This document shows, in pieces, positions 12,453 through 53,272 of a DNA stretch of 64,000 nt. How positions within the stretch are numbered: position 1 is the first letter of the stretch; each line of letters begins with the position of its first letter. Under the pieces are notes generated by a model that made no database searches, was not told where the DNA came from, and was given only the letters and a program-made list of their open reading frames with translations. The position numbers and the translations under genes were made by a program. Source of the stretch: Owenia fusiformis (lineage: Eukaryota; Annelida; Polychaeta; Sabellida; Oweniidae); NCBI GenBank assembly GCA_903813345.2, contig CAIIXF020000002.1, forward strand, positions 20,970,455 through 21,034,454, in the 5' to 3' direction.

Positions 12453-14977
12453 AGTGTTTCTGTAATTATTTCACCAGATGACCATTGTGGGATCCATGTC
12501 CCTTGGAAAAGACAAGCTTTAGATAAAGAGCAACTCTGATAATTCAGAATGCCAGATGACTGTTTCTAGGATGTACCCAAAACCTTGTACATGATCTTTC
12601 GAAAACTGGAGAAAATATGGAGAGAGAGAATAGTAAGGGGGGTTCAGGGCTTAGGTTTAAGACCACTAAGAAAACTAGAGGCATTCTGATTAATTGTAGA
12701 AGTGTATAGTAGAAGTACTCGTATATGAAGCTAGTATTTCAGTCACATAATATTGTTAAATTGTTCTATTGACTTCATCATAATATACCCTATTTACAAA
12801 AACATAGATGGTCATAAGTTTCTACTCCAAACTGAGTAATATGAGAGGATATATCACTAAACGAGACCTACTGACATGAACATAATACTCTAAATTATAT
12901 AAAAACCACATAAAATCATAGTCTTCATTCAAATTTTTGAGAGAAATTAGAAGAAAAAGCATGAATATCAAGAAATCTTTTGGGACGTTTTTTCTGTCTG
13001 TTCGTCAGTTTAGGAGTCCAATGAGATTGAGAAGTCATTAATTTTATCCAACCATCCATGTACAATATATTGACTGCTGCCCAAACAAAAATAGCATTAC
13101 GTCGGTCATTTTTCTCGGATCATTACAATCTATTCATGATGTTAGCGATATGTGCCAACTCCAAGCAGATGCTGAACATTCTGAATATGACAATTTTGTT
13201 AACTGGCTGAAGGTTTATTTGAGCTATTTTGACATAAAAATAAATGAAACATAGTTCTATATTTTATTGATTTGGCGCCAATAGATTTTGAACTGTGTGC
13301 AAGGTGCAACATTATATTGAATGGTGTTTTCACATTGATACAAATCATTTCTCAGTCTAAAGGATATGCTGAGTAAGTCCTTCTGTTAAGGTGAGGCTGA
13401 GACAATATCTCTGTAAAGATGAGGCAGTCCCTCTGTTAAGCTGGGATGTAAAGTTGAGGCAATATATGTTAAGTTGAGGCAAACTTACTTTTCATGCTTA
13501 GACAATCTCTGTTAAGCTGAGGCAATATTTCTGTTAAACTGAGGACAGTCCTTTTGTTAAGCTGGGGGAAGTAAACATGGCATCTATACCCCAGCGAAAA
13601 ATTAGATGAAATAGGAATGAATGGATTGATTGATAGTAGCATGGCATAAAAGTGTAACATATCCCACAAATGGGATAAATGAAACCTGAATAAAGATAAT
13701 ACAAAAATGATGTTTGTTTACAAAATGATTTAATGTTTATAGGATCAAAGGGACTAGGGTCTTGCTGGTCAATTAAGTTCTATATTGATTTGGGCTAATA
13801 TGATGGAAATTGTAGTACCTTATAAAAACCTTATAGCATTAATCTGGACCAGAGTACATAAATCTTATATAAGTAGCCTTTATGGAGGATATCTGATAGC
13901 TTTTGATACTGTTGCTTTCTGAGGATAACTTGTTATTAAGTTGTTACCATAGTTAAATAATACTGTTGTACATTTCACATATTCTTTGGCCAGGTTATAA
14001 AAAATGAACAAAAAAATAAAATGTACTTACAAAAGTAATTTGACCATAGTTTATACAAATGGATTGATTAACCTTTTTAAAGCAATTTTGGTTATTTTTA
14101 AGCAGAAAATATTTTGGGTTCAACTTAAGCTGGAAAATTTCGTATATAACTCAAAATAAATTGAGAAAATAAGTAATTTTATGCAGAAATGTCCCTCTGT
14201 CTGCTGAATCATCCCTCTCAGAAATCCCTGCCTGCCTTTGGGGTTAATTCTAAAATCGTGATTGACAACTAGGATCTAATTCACTTTGTAGACCTTGACT
14301 ATCACAGCTTTTACTCTTATCCAAGGATTTAATCAAGCCAAGAGGGAGTGATTGTCATAGGTTATCAGGGTTAATTTTGGACCCAAGTCCGTATCCATCA
14401 ATCTCTTAAACAAACAAGTCTTTATAAACATCTAAATGAGACAGTTTCAGTAATTTTTCATCATGAAATATCATAAATTAAACATAGAAACCTTTCAAAT
14501 TAAATAATATCTGTCAAGTCGGTGCATACTAAATAGATGATGTCTATTATTCTCCCTGGAGAAATATATATACTTAAAAAGCGTGAATAATACAATATAA
14601 GTAATTTTTTACTCACATTGCGAGCTGATTGGATTGAGTAGGATTTTTTTGTCTGTTTGCTATTTAAGAAACTAGATAGAGTTTTGTACATGAACAAAGT
14701 AGAAACGTTTTAATCAAAAATACCAATCTTCAACTTCCGAATTAAGGTTTCAACATCTAAAAATTGAATTTAGATCAAGATGAAAAATGGCATCATTAAA
14801 CAATCAAAAGTATCTTGGTAAATGAGAACACATCTAGAGAAATTCTGTGCTAAAGGGGCTAATGTGAAAAAGTCAGTCTACCACGGTTGGAATGGAGCCC
14901 ACAACCTTTCCCTTTCCAGACGAAAAATACCTTTCATATAATGTATATGCACTGATATACTGTAAATTGTTTTTCAG
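12453..14977. other. Probable FRMPD 5' intron; degenerate tandem repeat at 13370-13580
   Basis: No exon found. At 13370-13580 a loose 30-35 bp repeat carries TCTGTTAAGCTGAGGCA-like text in five or six diverged copies. Confidence 0.45.
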
Positions 14978-42623
<27,646 letters not shown>

Positions 42624-43357
42624 AATTTGTCTAACCAGGGCCGGGTTTGTTTTACACAAAGTTTAATAGTATGCTGATGATTAAAATGGATTCTAGGGTT
42701 GTTTGGTATATTATCAGGGAAATCCATTTAGTTTGTATAACTACTAACAGTCATTGTAGTACTCTGCCATCTTTTAACACATACAAAGCGAGAAGAGTAT
42801 TATTGTTTTGAGAAAAATATAGTTGGGATGGGAAACTGTTTTTCATGTAACAAATAGAAGGGAGATACATGGAGATGTTTTATATAACTTAGGTTTTCAT
42901 TTTTATTATTTGATCAAAATCATTATAGTGTGACGATGTCATATATTTTTCATAATCTATAGATGTTTATTAAAAGAATCTCCACTAAATAGCAAAGGGT
43001 TCTATTTATACACTATCAAATGACAAACTGGTAATGAAACATTATTCTTCCCAGTTTTCCGCAAGTAAAAGTTATGAGCATGTGAAACTCTTCAAGGGAA
43101 AGGGGCCAATTTCACATACATGATAAAAATATGAAAGTCATTTTTTGTTCAGTCATAAAATTGGTAATTATTGAGGCAAATTGGAATAGTTGTCAGTGCC
43201 ATGGGAAATTCTGTGTTTTATCAATATTCAAAATTCTGCAAATCTATTGACCAAGACAAGTTCTACCTGCACTCTGCAGAAGTGGGCAACTGGGAAGAAA
43301 GATTATTTTGATTAAAATACAATTATGTTCCTTGATACTTAGAATTCAGTGACACAT

Positions 43358-43450
43358 TAAAGTCCATTTCAGTGTTTCATTTTCATCAATAAAACCCCAA
43401 AATAATGAATCAAAAGAACACAGTGTTGTAATGTATCGAAATGGACTTTA
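43358..43450. mobile_element. Short MITE, TAAAGTCCATTTC ends
   Basis: Ends TAAAGTCCATTTC and GAAATGGACTTTA, 93 bp, with no coding content. Confidence 0.75.
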
Positions 43451-43890
43451 ATAAAATTGCATATAAATAACGTAGAAAAGAAATGCATGGAGGTTCATTG
43501 GGTATAAGAAAAATTGAGTAATATGTTTAAGGGATCGTATCCAAAATTAACATGTGCATAAACATATTTGGTAATTAAAAGTATTACATGATTATTTTTT
43601 TCTTGGATATACATGTACATTTAACCTTTAAACAGAGGTTTTTTACGAAAAATCATCCATTGTAGTTTTTATTATGATTATGCATAGTTTTATATGTATA
43701 ATTGTGTGACGAATCTTCATATTGTGTATTTACTTATATGTAAATGTTATTTATATGTTTTATACCTATTTAAAGCTAGTATACAAGTCTGCCATAATCA
43801 TGTAGAGAAATATGTATTTTATGTTTTACATGTTTTTATAGCATAAGCTATCACAGTAGTGTATCACTGAATTCATTAAATCTTGAGAGT

Positions 43891-44146
43891 ACAGTTAAAC
43901 CTGTCTTAAGTGGAACATTTTTGGAACCTCTAAAATTTTTCCACTTGTGAGGTGTTCTACTTACAGAGGTTCATTTAACATTAAGTCAGTTGGTCTTGGG
44001 ATTCTTAAGTGTTCCACTTTTAGAGGTGTTCCACTTGGGAGGTGTGGTGTTCTACTTACAGAGGTTCATTTAACATTAAGTAAGTTGATCTTGGGACTCT
44101 GAGGTGTTCCACTAACAGAGGTGTCCACTTTTTAGGGTTTACTGTA
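43891..44146. mobile_element. GTAAAACCTGT-family element
   Basis: Ends ACAGTTAAACCTGTCTTAAG and TTTAGGGTTTACTGTA; interior repeats GAGGTGTTCCACTT and an ~80-bp internal duplication starting TTCTACTTACAGAGGTTCAT. Confidence 0.75.
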
Positions 44147-45545
44147 TTATTTTCCAGATAAATGTATGAATTTAAACAGGGATATAAGAAGTCATCTATT
44201 GGAATAAAAAAAGGGTAAATGGTTTTATGCAAATAATGTTTTTTTTCAAAATTGGCGCCGCCTCAATCTTGATGAGCAAAAATCTTCAGATTTTCATATC
44301 AGGTAATTAGTGTTACTGTATGAAATGTTGGCTGCATATATTCTATCTTTTTTTTGAATTGGCCAAAATGGCTGCCTAAATAGAGTATTCGCATGAAAAT
44401 TGAAGTGTTATGCCAAAATATGACTTCATGCGTTCAATGAACTGTAAAACAATTCTGAAATGGCAGCATACACAAATATTGTAGTTTCTATACTTGTATT
44501 TTTAATTAGGTAAATCATGATGATGACGGTAATATAAACCATATTGTCATAATAATACAAACAGAATCTCTTTCTAAGATCTCTACAAACAGATTTATTG
44601 TAAAATGTATATAGGTATGTTTAAATCGCATTTTAATAATTTAATAATTTATAGCTATAATATATATCTATGAAATGTATTGTACATAATATTCTTAATG
44701 TACTACTTAAAGCCCCCGATAAATCGGGCTACGTATACCGCCGTGTTTACATTAGGGGATTAGAAGAGTTTATTTTTTACTTAGGTATGCAAGCAATATC
44801 AATATTAGGCCTTCATGCATGTACTCGTGTGTACAATCAGCATACCCTTCAATATTATATAAGCCAGACTATTCAAGTACAACATAATGTACACTATTTA
44901 TGTGTGTAGTACATTGGAATACAATTCCCTGGGAAACAAAACACAAATACTTTTTCTATGTTCAAAATGAGCCATTTGATTGATGCATACACTTAATACC
45001 TTCATATATAAACATCTACAAAGTATATCTAATAGTCATTTTCAATTCCAATGGTGAAACTTGCCTGGTTACGATTATACGGGAAATCAACACGGGACGA
45101 TAGTTGTTCACCTTCCTGGCTTACCTCTGAAGCCTGTACCCTGTAATCTCTTTATATAGTTTAGCGAGAGCGGTGCGCCTGCGCAGTTTTAAACTTTGGC
45201 GCACACTTTAAGATCTTTTGTTGTTAATACTACATAAAACAATTATATGATGTATAGTCATACGTTGCCATAGTGACAAAACTAAAAATCCTTAATATAA
45301 AATTAAAGGGGTGGCAAAGGTTAAAATAGGGTTTATGGTAACTTTTGGAAAAAAAAATTTTCCAATATCTATCGAACAGCATTTCATGTCATGTATATTG
45401 TCTAAAAGATTATACTATGAAAAAGCTTTGACTTAAAGATTCTTTGGCAAGAACTCTTAATATGTGACATGATCTTTCAATTTTAATAGCTGTACATTGT
45501 AGAAATTTCCGCATTATCAACCTTCAGTTGCCTCCATTTTCAAAT

Positions 45546-45693
45546 ACAGTAAAACCTGTCTAATCCAAACACCACTGGGAGTGGCCAAAAATATTCAGAT
45601 TAGCTGGTGTTCAAGGTTTTTAAACATGAGAGCCAATTCGAGATGGGGACTGCTCTAATTAGAGAGGTGTTCTGATATACAGGTTTTATTGTA
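45546..45693. mobile_element. GTAAAACCTGT-family element, near full length
   Basis: Ends ACAGTAAAACCTGTC and ACAGGTTTTATTGT, 148 bp; interior CACTGGGAGTGGCC and GAGAGGTGTTC. Confidence 0.8.
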
Positions 45694-46785
45694 TTTAAAT
45701 ATGAATAGTTTATTGAAAACATTGCTTTCAACATTTTACACTTAACCTCTATCCTTTGCTACCCCTTTAAGTTATCAACAGATATATTCCACTGCATTTT
45801 TTTATTTAGCCCATTCATTATTGTTAAGAACCTTTCACTTTTTGTGGAACATGATTTTTACCAATGTCACTGGTACTGCATTTGATTGCGCTGTTACCGA
45901 AACAGATCAGTTTTGGCAACAAGTTGGCTATGGGTTCTGTTGGGGAGTTCTGTCAGATTTTTCTCTTTCCTCGATTTTTAGAGATATATCATAAACCATC
46001 CCAATCTTTTCAGCATTTTCAGCAGAAACACGTATAATTTTGCACAAAATAGTTCCTGGAATTTAATTCCTCACTTTTCTTACTTAAACGTCTAGATTTT
46101 CTCAAACATTATGATACTGACCGTGAAAATGTTGTGGGAATTCTGCCTACCACTCATGAAAAAAGGAAAATCGTACCTTTGAGGTTCTGTTTTGGTAGCT
46201 AGTTTGAAGAATGCAGTACCAGTGTAGGTATTTATGTCAAAGTACTATAGAATCACTATTTTCTTTTATGTGAATAATTTCAGCATTTATGAAGATCAGA
46301 GATAGCACAACTATATATAGGGATTGTATCAAAATATATACCATATATTAAAAGTTACTAAAAATCCTAGGACTTTGAAATGAACAAATAGAGAAATCCA
46401 GGGCATATTATGATACAACCCCTCAGAAAAAAATGCTTTTCATTATACATGTCATAATATTATGTAATATACTTAAAAGTAATATAGGTATTGTTTTTTT
46501 GAGAAAAAATAAAATAATATTAATAACACACTTATTGTTTTGTAAGGTGCATAATTTTTGCAAAAGCTGTTTACATATTAAATATTTTTTACCATCTTAT
46601 CACCTTGTACTTTCATCCAAAATTCGGGGATTTTTGGACTTTCCTTTTTGGATGACTATGCCTTGAAATCAGAACACTTTCCACTCTATTTTTGAAAATT
46701 CTGTTCACAAAATTACTTGCTGATTCCAGCCTTTCTTTGTTTAACCTTACAAACAATGACTAATAAGCCATAGATACAGGGAGTA

Positions 46786-46981
46786 CAGTGATCTCCCCAG
46801 GATTTTTTCTCAAGTGGGTGCGGAATTCTCATTTTCACAATTCAGACCAAAATTGGTCAAAATATGCCAATTTTTCTCATTTTCAAGTGGGGGCAAATGG
46901 ATTTTCAGGTGGGTGCAAGCCTATTTTCAGAATCTCAGGTGGGTGCTGCGCCCACTTGCTTTAATGCTGGGGAGATCACTG
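46786..46981. mobile_element. MITE with CAGTGATCTCCCCAG terminal repeats
   Basis: Perfect 15-bp terminal repeats (CAGTGATCTCCCCAG and CTGGGGAGATCACTG) enclosing ~165 bp. The interior has repeated GTGGGTGC text. A degraded copy is at 7785-7976. Confidence 0.88.
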
Positions 46982-47099
46982 GAGTATCATTTGACTTTTG
47001 GACAACAGGCAAAATCAATGAAACAATCGGCAAAATCACTGGAAATTCTAATTCTTATGATTACATATACTGAGTTTTTGTACACAGCAGATTCATACA

Positions 47100-47267
47100 T
47101 ACAGTGAAACCTGTGAAGTGCAGAACCTCTGTAAGTGCCAAAGAGTCCTCTGTAAGTCCCAAGACTAATTGACTGTAAGTCGAATGAACCTCTATGAGTG
47201 GAACACGTCACAAGTGGAACACTTTTAGAGGTACCTAAGATGTACCACTTCGACAGGTGTTACTGTG
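47100..47267. mobile_element. GTAAAACCTGT-family element near FEM1 3' end
   Basis: Ends ACAGTGAAACCTGT and ACAGGTGTTACTGT; interior CCACAAGTGGAACAC... GAGGTACC-like text of the family. Confidence 0.72.
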
Positions 47268-47500
47268 TTTTAATGAGCAGTTGAATAACACAATTACTAA
47301 ATCAACAATATATATTCTTGGGAAAGACTGATAAATCCTGGACAGAGGAGAATCATGCAAGTGCGTTGATATATACAAGTCAAGGAAATCTCTAGGTGAG
47401 TGATGTCCCTAGTAGAGAAAGTCAGGAAGAAGGGAGGGAAGGGAAGGAAAGAGGGAGTTGGCAAGGATGGGAACCACTAGGAATGAGACTTAAGCTGATT

Positions 47501-50276
47501 CTAATGCAACTTGATGTAATCTATGAGAGACGCAGGTATTTCGTTCTCGCGAAAGCTAACATTATTTTTTTTGATAACAGCTGCAGCTAGACATTTAAGA
47601 TTCATATGATCAAATGGGATGATTTGAAATGTCAGTTTTTTCAAGTGGAAGGGAGTGCGATATCCTATGAGGTCATAGGTAGCCTTTCCACTGTCGTCCC
47701 GGCAACAGACATGAGCTCCATAATCTAGCATCAACTGCAAAAGTTTTTGATTGTGTCTCTGAAATTTCCCCGAACACAAAACATGAAGCGGTGTCCTTTT
47801 CGATGAGTTCACATCATTGACTTGTGACCCCATCCCACAATACAACAATAGTTCCGTCAGCTCAAGAGATGGTAGCGTAGATATTTTTGTTTCCTCCACA
47901 GAGCTAGAATCCGCGTCAAGAGCAAGATGTAACAAGTTATCCTGACTGGATGTCTCCGGATTAAGCTTAACCAATCGATGAACAGTTTGTTTAAATCCAA
48001 AATCCTGCGAATCAGATTTTGCAACGTCAATCATAAGATTTATTAAATGCAGCAAAAGTTTTAACTTCATGTCATATTGCTGGCGCAGTTCTTTATGTAC
48101 AGGACGTACATCCACCAACTTTGCTCCCAACTCCACTTCGCTGATTATCATTTCCATAATACTCATGACATCATCATATTGCACAAACTCGGTAGTACGC
48201 TTCTCTTTAAACTCAGTGTTGATTTCAACGAACAGTTTACAAATTGCCTGCAATGTGAAAAGAGATTCCATGTTCAAAGGCCCTAAGCGGGTGTACTGCA
48301 TTGTACAAGCATGTAACCAAAGATCAACGCATCGTTGAAACTGGTGCGAATCGGCGTAAACGGCACCACGGTACATCAATCTGAAAACTGTATCTTTATG
48401 CTCTGGGCCTTGGATCCGCTCTCTCATGACCAAAGACTGCATGTAAGTTAGGTCTGGATCTTCAGCAATTCTTGCCACGTCATCCTTAGTACACACCTCT
48501 GTTTCATCGTTATATACGTCAAGAGGTTCGATGTGTCTCAGCTGTGATAAGATTTGTTCCTTGTCTTTAGATTCATTCAGAATTTCTATTGCCTTTCGCC
48601 ACATGTTCCAGCCACCCAACATATCATGCTGTTCATCCACAAAACAGCATCCAATCAATTTGTATGTGTCAATTATGCGCATATCATTAACTTTCACACA
48701 TTTCAGAAGATATTCTGCGATTGTCGTAAGGCCTTTGCCAGCAGCAAGAATAATACTATCGTCATGAAACATATTCTCCAAAAGCACATTTGATCCACTT
48801 TCGACTAGTAGTTTAACAGTGTCTAAACGATTCTCTTTGACAGCGTAATGAAGTGCAATATTTCCAGACTGATCTTGAACATTAACATCGACTCCTTTTT
48901 CAATTAAAAACTCACAAAGGTGACGATTCTGGACGGAGTTAATCAGACACGTCCCGCCATTCACATTCGGTTTATGAATATCAGCGCCCTTTTCTACGAG
49001 ATATTTTACGACTTCAATATTCGTCATGAAACAGGCTGAGCGGACTGGAGTCGAATCCGTGTCTGATGTTGCATTGACGTTTGCTCCATGGCAGATTAAA
49101 CTTTTTACGCAACCAAGATGGTTCGCGACAGCGGCGCACCATAGTGGTGTCACCTTATGATCTGATTGGTCCTCCTCTACATGGTAACGTCCTACTTGTT
49201 CTATGTTAGCTCCACAATCTTCAATTAGCCAATTAACAAAGCTAAGCCGACCTAAAAGCACAAAAATGTATCACAAGTTTTTGGTAAAGTACATTATCAC
49301 ATGGTTAGGAGTTTCTAAGCATTTTGATTGGTCAATTGTGACAAAATATATACCGTATCACATGACATGTGACTAATTTTTATGTAATACGGTCGGCTGT
49401 ATTACTACGGAGTCAATAGTAACGATATGACGTCACTGGTTATATCACTTCGTAGCTAAAGAAAACAGTATGATGTCATATTATTTCACTAACAAGCACG
49501 AATACAACAGTATGACGTCATATTATTTCAAAGCGAACTTTCGAAACACACAAAATTATAATAGTTACCGAGAGTACAGAGTACTGAAGACAATCATAGT
49601 GACCACATCAAAATGCTTCAATTCAACATTCCAAGATATGTGATAAAATCGTCATCACACATTTCAGCTTATGTGATACAGGAAATATTCCACTCGGGTA
49701 AGTATGTATCACCACTCAAGCTTCGCTTTCGTGGATGATACAATATTACCTTTCGTGGAATATTTCCTGTATCACATACTGAAACGTGTGATAACTGATA
49801 GTATTACATTTATATGTCTTTTGTTGAGTCTCTGATGTCATAACAATGACATATTTGTCTTACACCAAACCACTAAATGCACATACATATGAATAAAATT
49901 ACCTTTTTGACTGACTCATCATATGCTTATATCTGGCTCAGACGAATCTGACTGTTGCAAGACTGAGATGTTGAAGGGTATAAATTTTTAACTTTCTATT
50001 GAAAAAAGTACCATGTGTGCCAAACATATTGGCATGTTATGAAAAACAATAACAGATCAAAATAAATGTTTGAAAAATCTACTAACCATGTTGACACGCA
50101 TGGAAGAGGGCAGCACTGCCATTGACTTCAGTTGACACCAATTCCCGCTTTTCCTCTTTTGTTTTCCCGACCATCCACAGTTGGGCCTGGACAAGTTGGT
50201 CAATGTTCACGAAATGGAGCAATTTGGTTGCCTGCATACTAAATGCCAACCTGGCTATGGTCTCTTTTTTATTTTT
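47501..50276 (-). CDS. FEM1-like: FEM1-like ankyrin/TPR protein, CUL2 E3 substrate receptor (5' end uncertain)
   Basis: Two coding exons on the minus strand: 50276-50087 (acceptor TTTTTCAG, donor G|GTTAGT) and 49251-47501 (acceptor TGCTTTTAG, stop TAG), joined in phase 1 as CQHG-RLSFVNW. About 645 residues, close to the usual 617-670 of FEM1. N-terminal ankyrin repeats include TPLWCAAVANHLGCVKSLI, STPVRSACF, GGTCLINSV and GNIALHYAV. The middle has the FEM1 TPR-like blocks LGGWNMWRKAIEIL and RYRGAVYADS-like MYRGAVYADSHQFQRCVDLW. C-terminal ankyrins (NLLHLALD, TPLHVLC) precede the family ending LKCLAAAVIK...IDYIKLH. By homology it presents proteins with C-terminal degrons to CUL2-RBX1. It is divergent from FEM1A/B/C, which fits a lineage-expanded paralogue. 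A start exon upstream of 50276 was not found; an internal ATG at the MQATKLL position is an alternative. Confidence 0.85.
49652..49798. mobile_element. Foldback element in FEM1 intron
   Basis: Arms ATGTGATACAGGAAATATTC and GAATATTTCCTGTATCACAT with flanking CACACATTTCAG / CTGAAACGTGTG, total arms ~45 bp around a loop. Confidence 0.8.
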
Positions 50277-50304
50277 CTGAAAAAGGAATAAACTTTGAAA
50301 ATAG

Positions 50305-50592
50305 TTAACCTCTTGAATCCCAGGCTCTAAAATTGGTTTGTAACCAGAGAATTTTTTCATTTTTGCCAGCTTTTGACATTTTACTTCATACATATACAAC
50401 AGGTGATGCTCAAATTAGTGAAATTATTTGGCAGGGATAATTTCTACACATTTTAAACGTTATTTTGTGTAAACTGAATGAAATTTGTTCAAATTTGAGG
50501 AATTTTAGCGACAGATTATGTCGTCACTCTAGGTTTCAAGGTCATTTCTTAGGTGACGAGAAATCTTGTCACTCTGGGTAGTCAAAAGGTTA
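50305..50592. mobile_element. MITE with TTAACCTCTTG ends, 29 bp upstream of a FEM1 exon
   Basis: Starts TTAACCTCTTGAATCCCAGG and ends GGGTAGTCAAAAGGTTA. It lies just 5' of the FEM1 exon acceptor, so the ORF that seems to extend FEM1 upstream of 50276 is element sequence. Confidence 0.75.
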
Positions 50593-51385
50593 TGAACTGA
50601 TGGCCAAATAGATGGACAACTCAGACAAAAAAAAATTATTAAATGTCATTTTTAACAAATCAGATCATAATAACAGCAAATATATACCTGCATTTTCCAA
50701 TGTGTCTGAAGAAAGTTGTTCAAGCAGGAAGGATCCGAGGTATCAAACTGCTACCATATTGCTTCTCAACATGTCAGGGTTGACATATATGTATTGTCTT
50801 GTCTCATCAGTGCTGCTGTAAATAGCCTTTTAAAAAATGGCAATGACTTACTATTTGGTAAAGACAATTTGGAGTTTACACGTCTTGATTCATAAGGTTT
50901 TAGTTGATTCAACTTCACCTTGACAATCTAAGAAAGAATCCAGTGTAATTTGGTCATTTGGATCAATCTACTTGGGACAAATCTTTGGATAAATCCTATG
51001 ATCATACCAATTCAGCAAATATTTATCCAGATCAATAATTCAAAATTCTGTAAGATAAAATTTAACTGGAAAAATTCCTGGATCGTACCAATTCAATGCC
51101 CCAGCCAGTAAGCTTACATAAGGATACCAGTCTGTTGGATAAAAATTAGGCCAATGAATGACCACTCTTCAGAGAGAGAGATGGGTATGGTACATGATAA
51201 ACTCTAGTAATTCTTTGCAGTTTTACGAGAATATAGAGAATTAAACCTGCACATCGCTCCAAAACGCAATATGTTGACATATATTGTTTTTACATTTTCA
51301 AGCTCTTATATAAAGTTTATGTAAATAAAAATTGTTTTTTTCTGCGTAATATCAAAGAACAATCATTTAGTTAAAAAAATAAAAA

Positions 51386-51456
51386 GGCAAATGCGGGATT
51401 TGAACCCGGGCCTCCCGCGTGCTCAGCGAGGATTCTACCGCTACACCACCGTATTA
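51386..51456 (-). tRNA. tRNA-Gly-derived pseudogene or SINE head
   Basis: Minus strand: D-arm text GTGGTGTAGCGGTAGAATCC, anticodon stem CTCGC/GCGGG, B box GGTTCAAATCC and a following T-run like a Pol III terminator. It matches tRNA-Gly(GCC) closely, but the anticodon loop is altered (TGAGCAC) and the acceptor ends do not pair, so it is probably not functional. Confidence 0.55.
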
Positions 51457-52204
51457 TGATGAATGGTGAAGTAATTAAACGCTACTTATTTTGAATGCTA
51501 TGATTCGGAAGTGACGTCACGTTCTTCATTTAGAAACCTTTCCAAAATCATATCGCCGGCTCCGATCGAAGCAAATTCAATGAAAAATCTTTGAAATGAC
51601 ACATTTATTGTAAGTATTTCTACACAAGATTTGCCCCATTTGTTCATCATTCTATTTAATCTTTCATTAAGCTCAAAATGATAAAGTTCACCCCCGAAAC
51701 AACCCAAGATTGCGTTTCGGAGCGTAGTCCAGCTTTAAAGTATTAGTAAACGGGGTCTCTCGTCTCTGACTCACTCCGGGTCTCAAAAATAAAATTTCTT
51801 CATTTGTTGGGCGATAATACAAATTATAATAATTTTTCGCTCAACTACTCAGTTTTTTTACATAATCATAGAATGAAATATTGAATTGGATTATGATCTC
51901 GATATATCAATTAGTCTTACCTTTTTTCTTTATACAGATTAGGCTTAAAATACGAAATATATTGCGTAAATTTTTTTGAGGATATATCAATTACTCAATG
52001 CGCATGCGCATGTGGTGTAAAGTGCGGATAATGTCCAGATATACCACTATATTTATAAGATTTAATTAGAGGCTCTTGCCATCAATTCAAGTTTTATGAC
52101 TTGTTATTCAAAATTTGTCCTTCGTTATATTTTCTTAAAAATTTGCTTTAATTAGTCCACCACGTCCTTAAGGTAAAAGGTGATCAGATTTTAATTTAGA
52201 GCGA

Positions 52205-52284
52205 ACATTAAAGTCGATTGGTGAAGTGTCAACCTGCAGAGGTGTTCCACTTCTAGAGGTGTTTCAATTCACAGGTTTCATTGT
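52205..52284. mobile_element. GTAAAACCTGT-family element, fragment
   Basis: Interior GCAGAGGTGTTCCACTTCTA and right end ACAGGTTTCATTGTA; left half missing. Confidence 0.5.
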
Positions 52285-53272
52285 ATATCATACACTTTTA
52301 CAATCTTCATATCTGCATCAAGCCTTGCTTTATAGCTCATCTCATATCATGTCTAAAACTACCTACCATTTGTTACAGACACCAAACTCCAAACAACCTC
52401 CACAAAATAGTTGGAGACTTACAATATGTCACCACTTGTGGTGGTGACATAACAATGTCATCATGACATGTCTCGTAGCTGCATATTTAGTACAGTTAAT
52501 GAGCATACAACATATACAAGATTTCACTAATCAATCACAAGTATTTAACTTTCTATTCTAAAAAACAACCAACAACATGAACGATTTATTGTATCAAATA
52601 CTATTTTTATATTTATTACTATAAATCTGTATTGCAAAAATATTTATTCATTAACAATACTTATGGCAATCCCTGTTGTTTAATGATTCACTTTGTCCAT
52701 TACTGTAATTTGAATTAATTTGACGCAAATCAATATGGCAAACTTTCAGATTTTTGCTTTTGCCAGCTATTCAATTTATTGAATTTGGTCTACGCAGTCA
52801 ACCAATCTTTTTTCCTCAAGCAAGTTATGTTAAGCCTTTTAGTCGTTGAATTACGAGAAAATAATAAGTTATAAACTGGCATTTTTTGAATTGCCATCAA
52901 TTCACCAAGTCAAGCATGCAGCAAATAATGGGCTTTACTAGTTGCTTTCAACTAGAAAAAGCCCATGACCAAATCAAACCAATTTACAGTACTTCAAATA
53001 TTTACCATCGGAGAACTCAAACTAGACTACATGTATTATACATGATTCTTTCTAATAAATACACAAACTGTATCATTCTGTAGAAGTATCAGACTAGCAA
53101 ATAACAACAAACAAACCACCATTAAAATCAGACTGTACAATTTTGAGCTTTCGTAATTTATCAATGAGGTACATGTAATCTCTCAATTCTTTAATTACAC
53201 GTATTAATGGTCAATGAAAAGCTTGTCCCATTGAATTAATTCATCCTAAATTGTCCTAAAAAGCAGCTACCC

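Larger units (their letters stand above)
42624..47099. other. FRMPD 3' flank / probable 3' UTR and intergenic DNA
   Basis: AT-rich DNA without a supported ORF. Several AATAAA-like hexamers on the plus strand (near 43388 and 43451) could end the FRMPD transcript, but none is decisive. It contains inverted-repeat elements at 43358-43450, 43891-44146, 45546-45693 and 46786-46981, listed separately. The region 44670-44909 has a 79-codon ORF without recognisable features, which I treat as chance. Confidence 0.5.
50593..53272. other. FEM1 5' flank and AIFM1 3' flank
   Basis: No gene supported besides the tRNA-like sequence and repeat fragments. An AATAAA on the minus strand near 52590 could end AIFM1 mRNA (UTR ~680 nt). 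A missing FEM1 start exon could lie here, but I could not identify it. Confidence 0.4.

Noticed and set aside
50277-50399. Upstream extension of the FEM1 ORF
   Set aside because: It starts from a non-ATG codon and reads into a MITE end; an acceptor at 50277 explains the exon start better.
51386-51456. Functional tRNA gene
   Set aside because: Good A/B-box text, but the anticodon loop lacks the usual U33 and the acceptor arms do not pair, so I list it as tRNA-derived.
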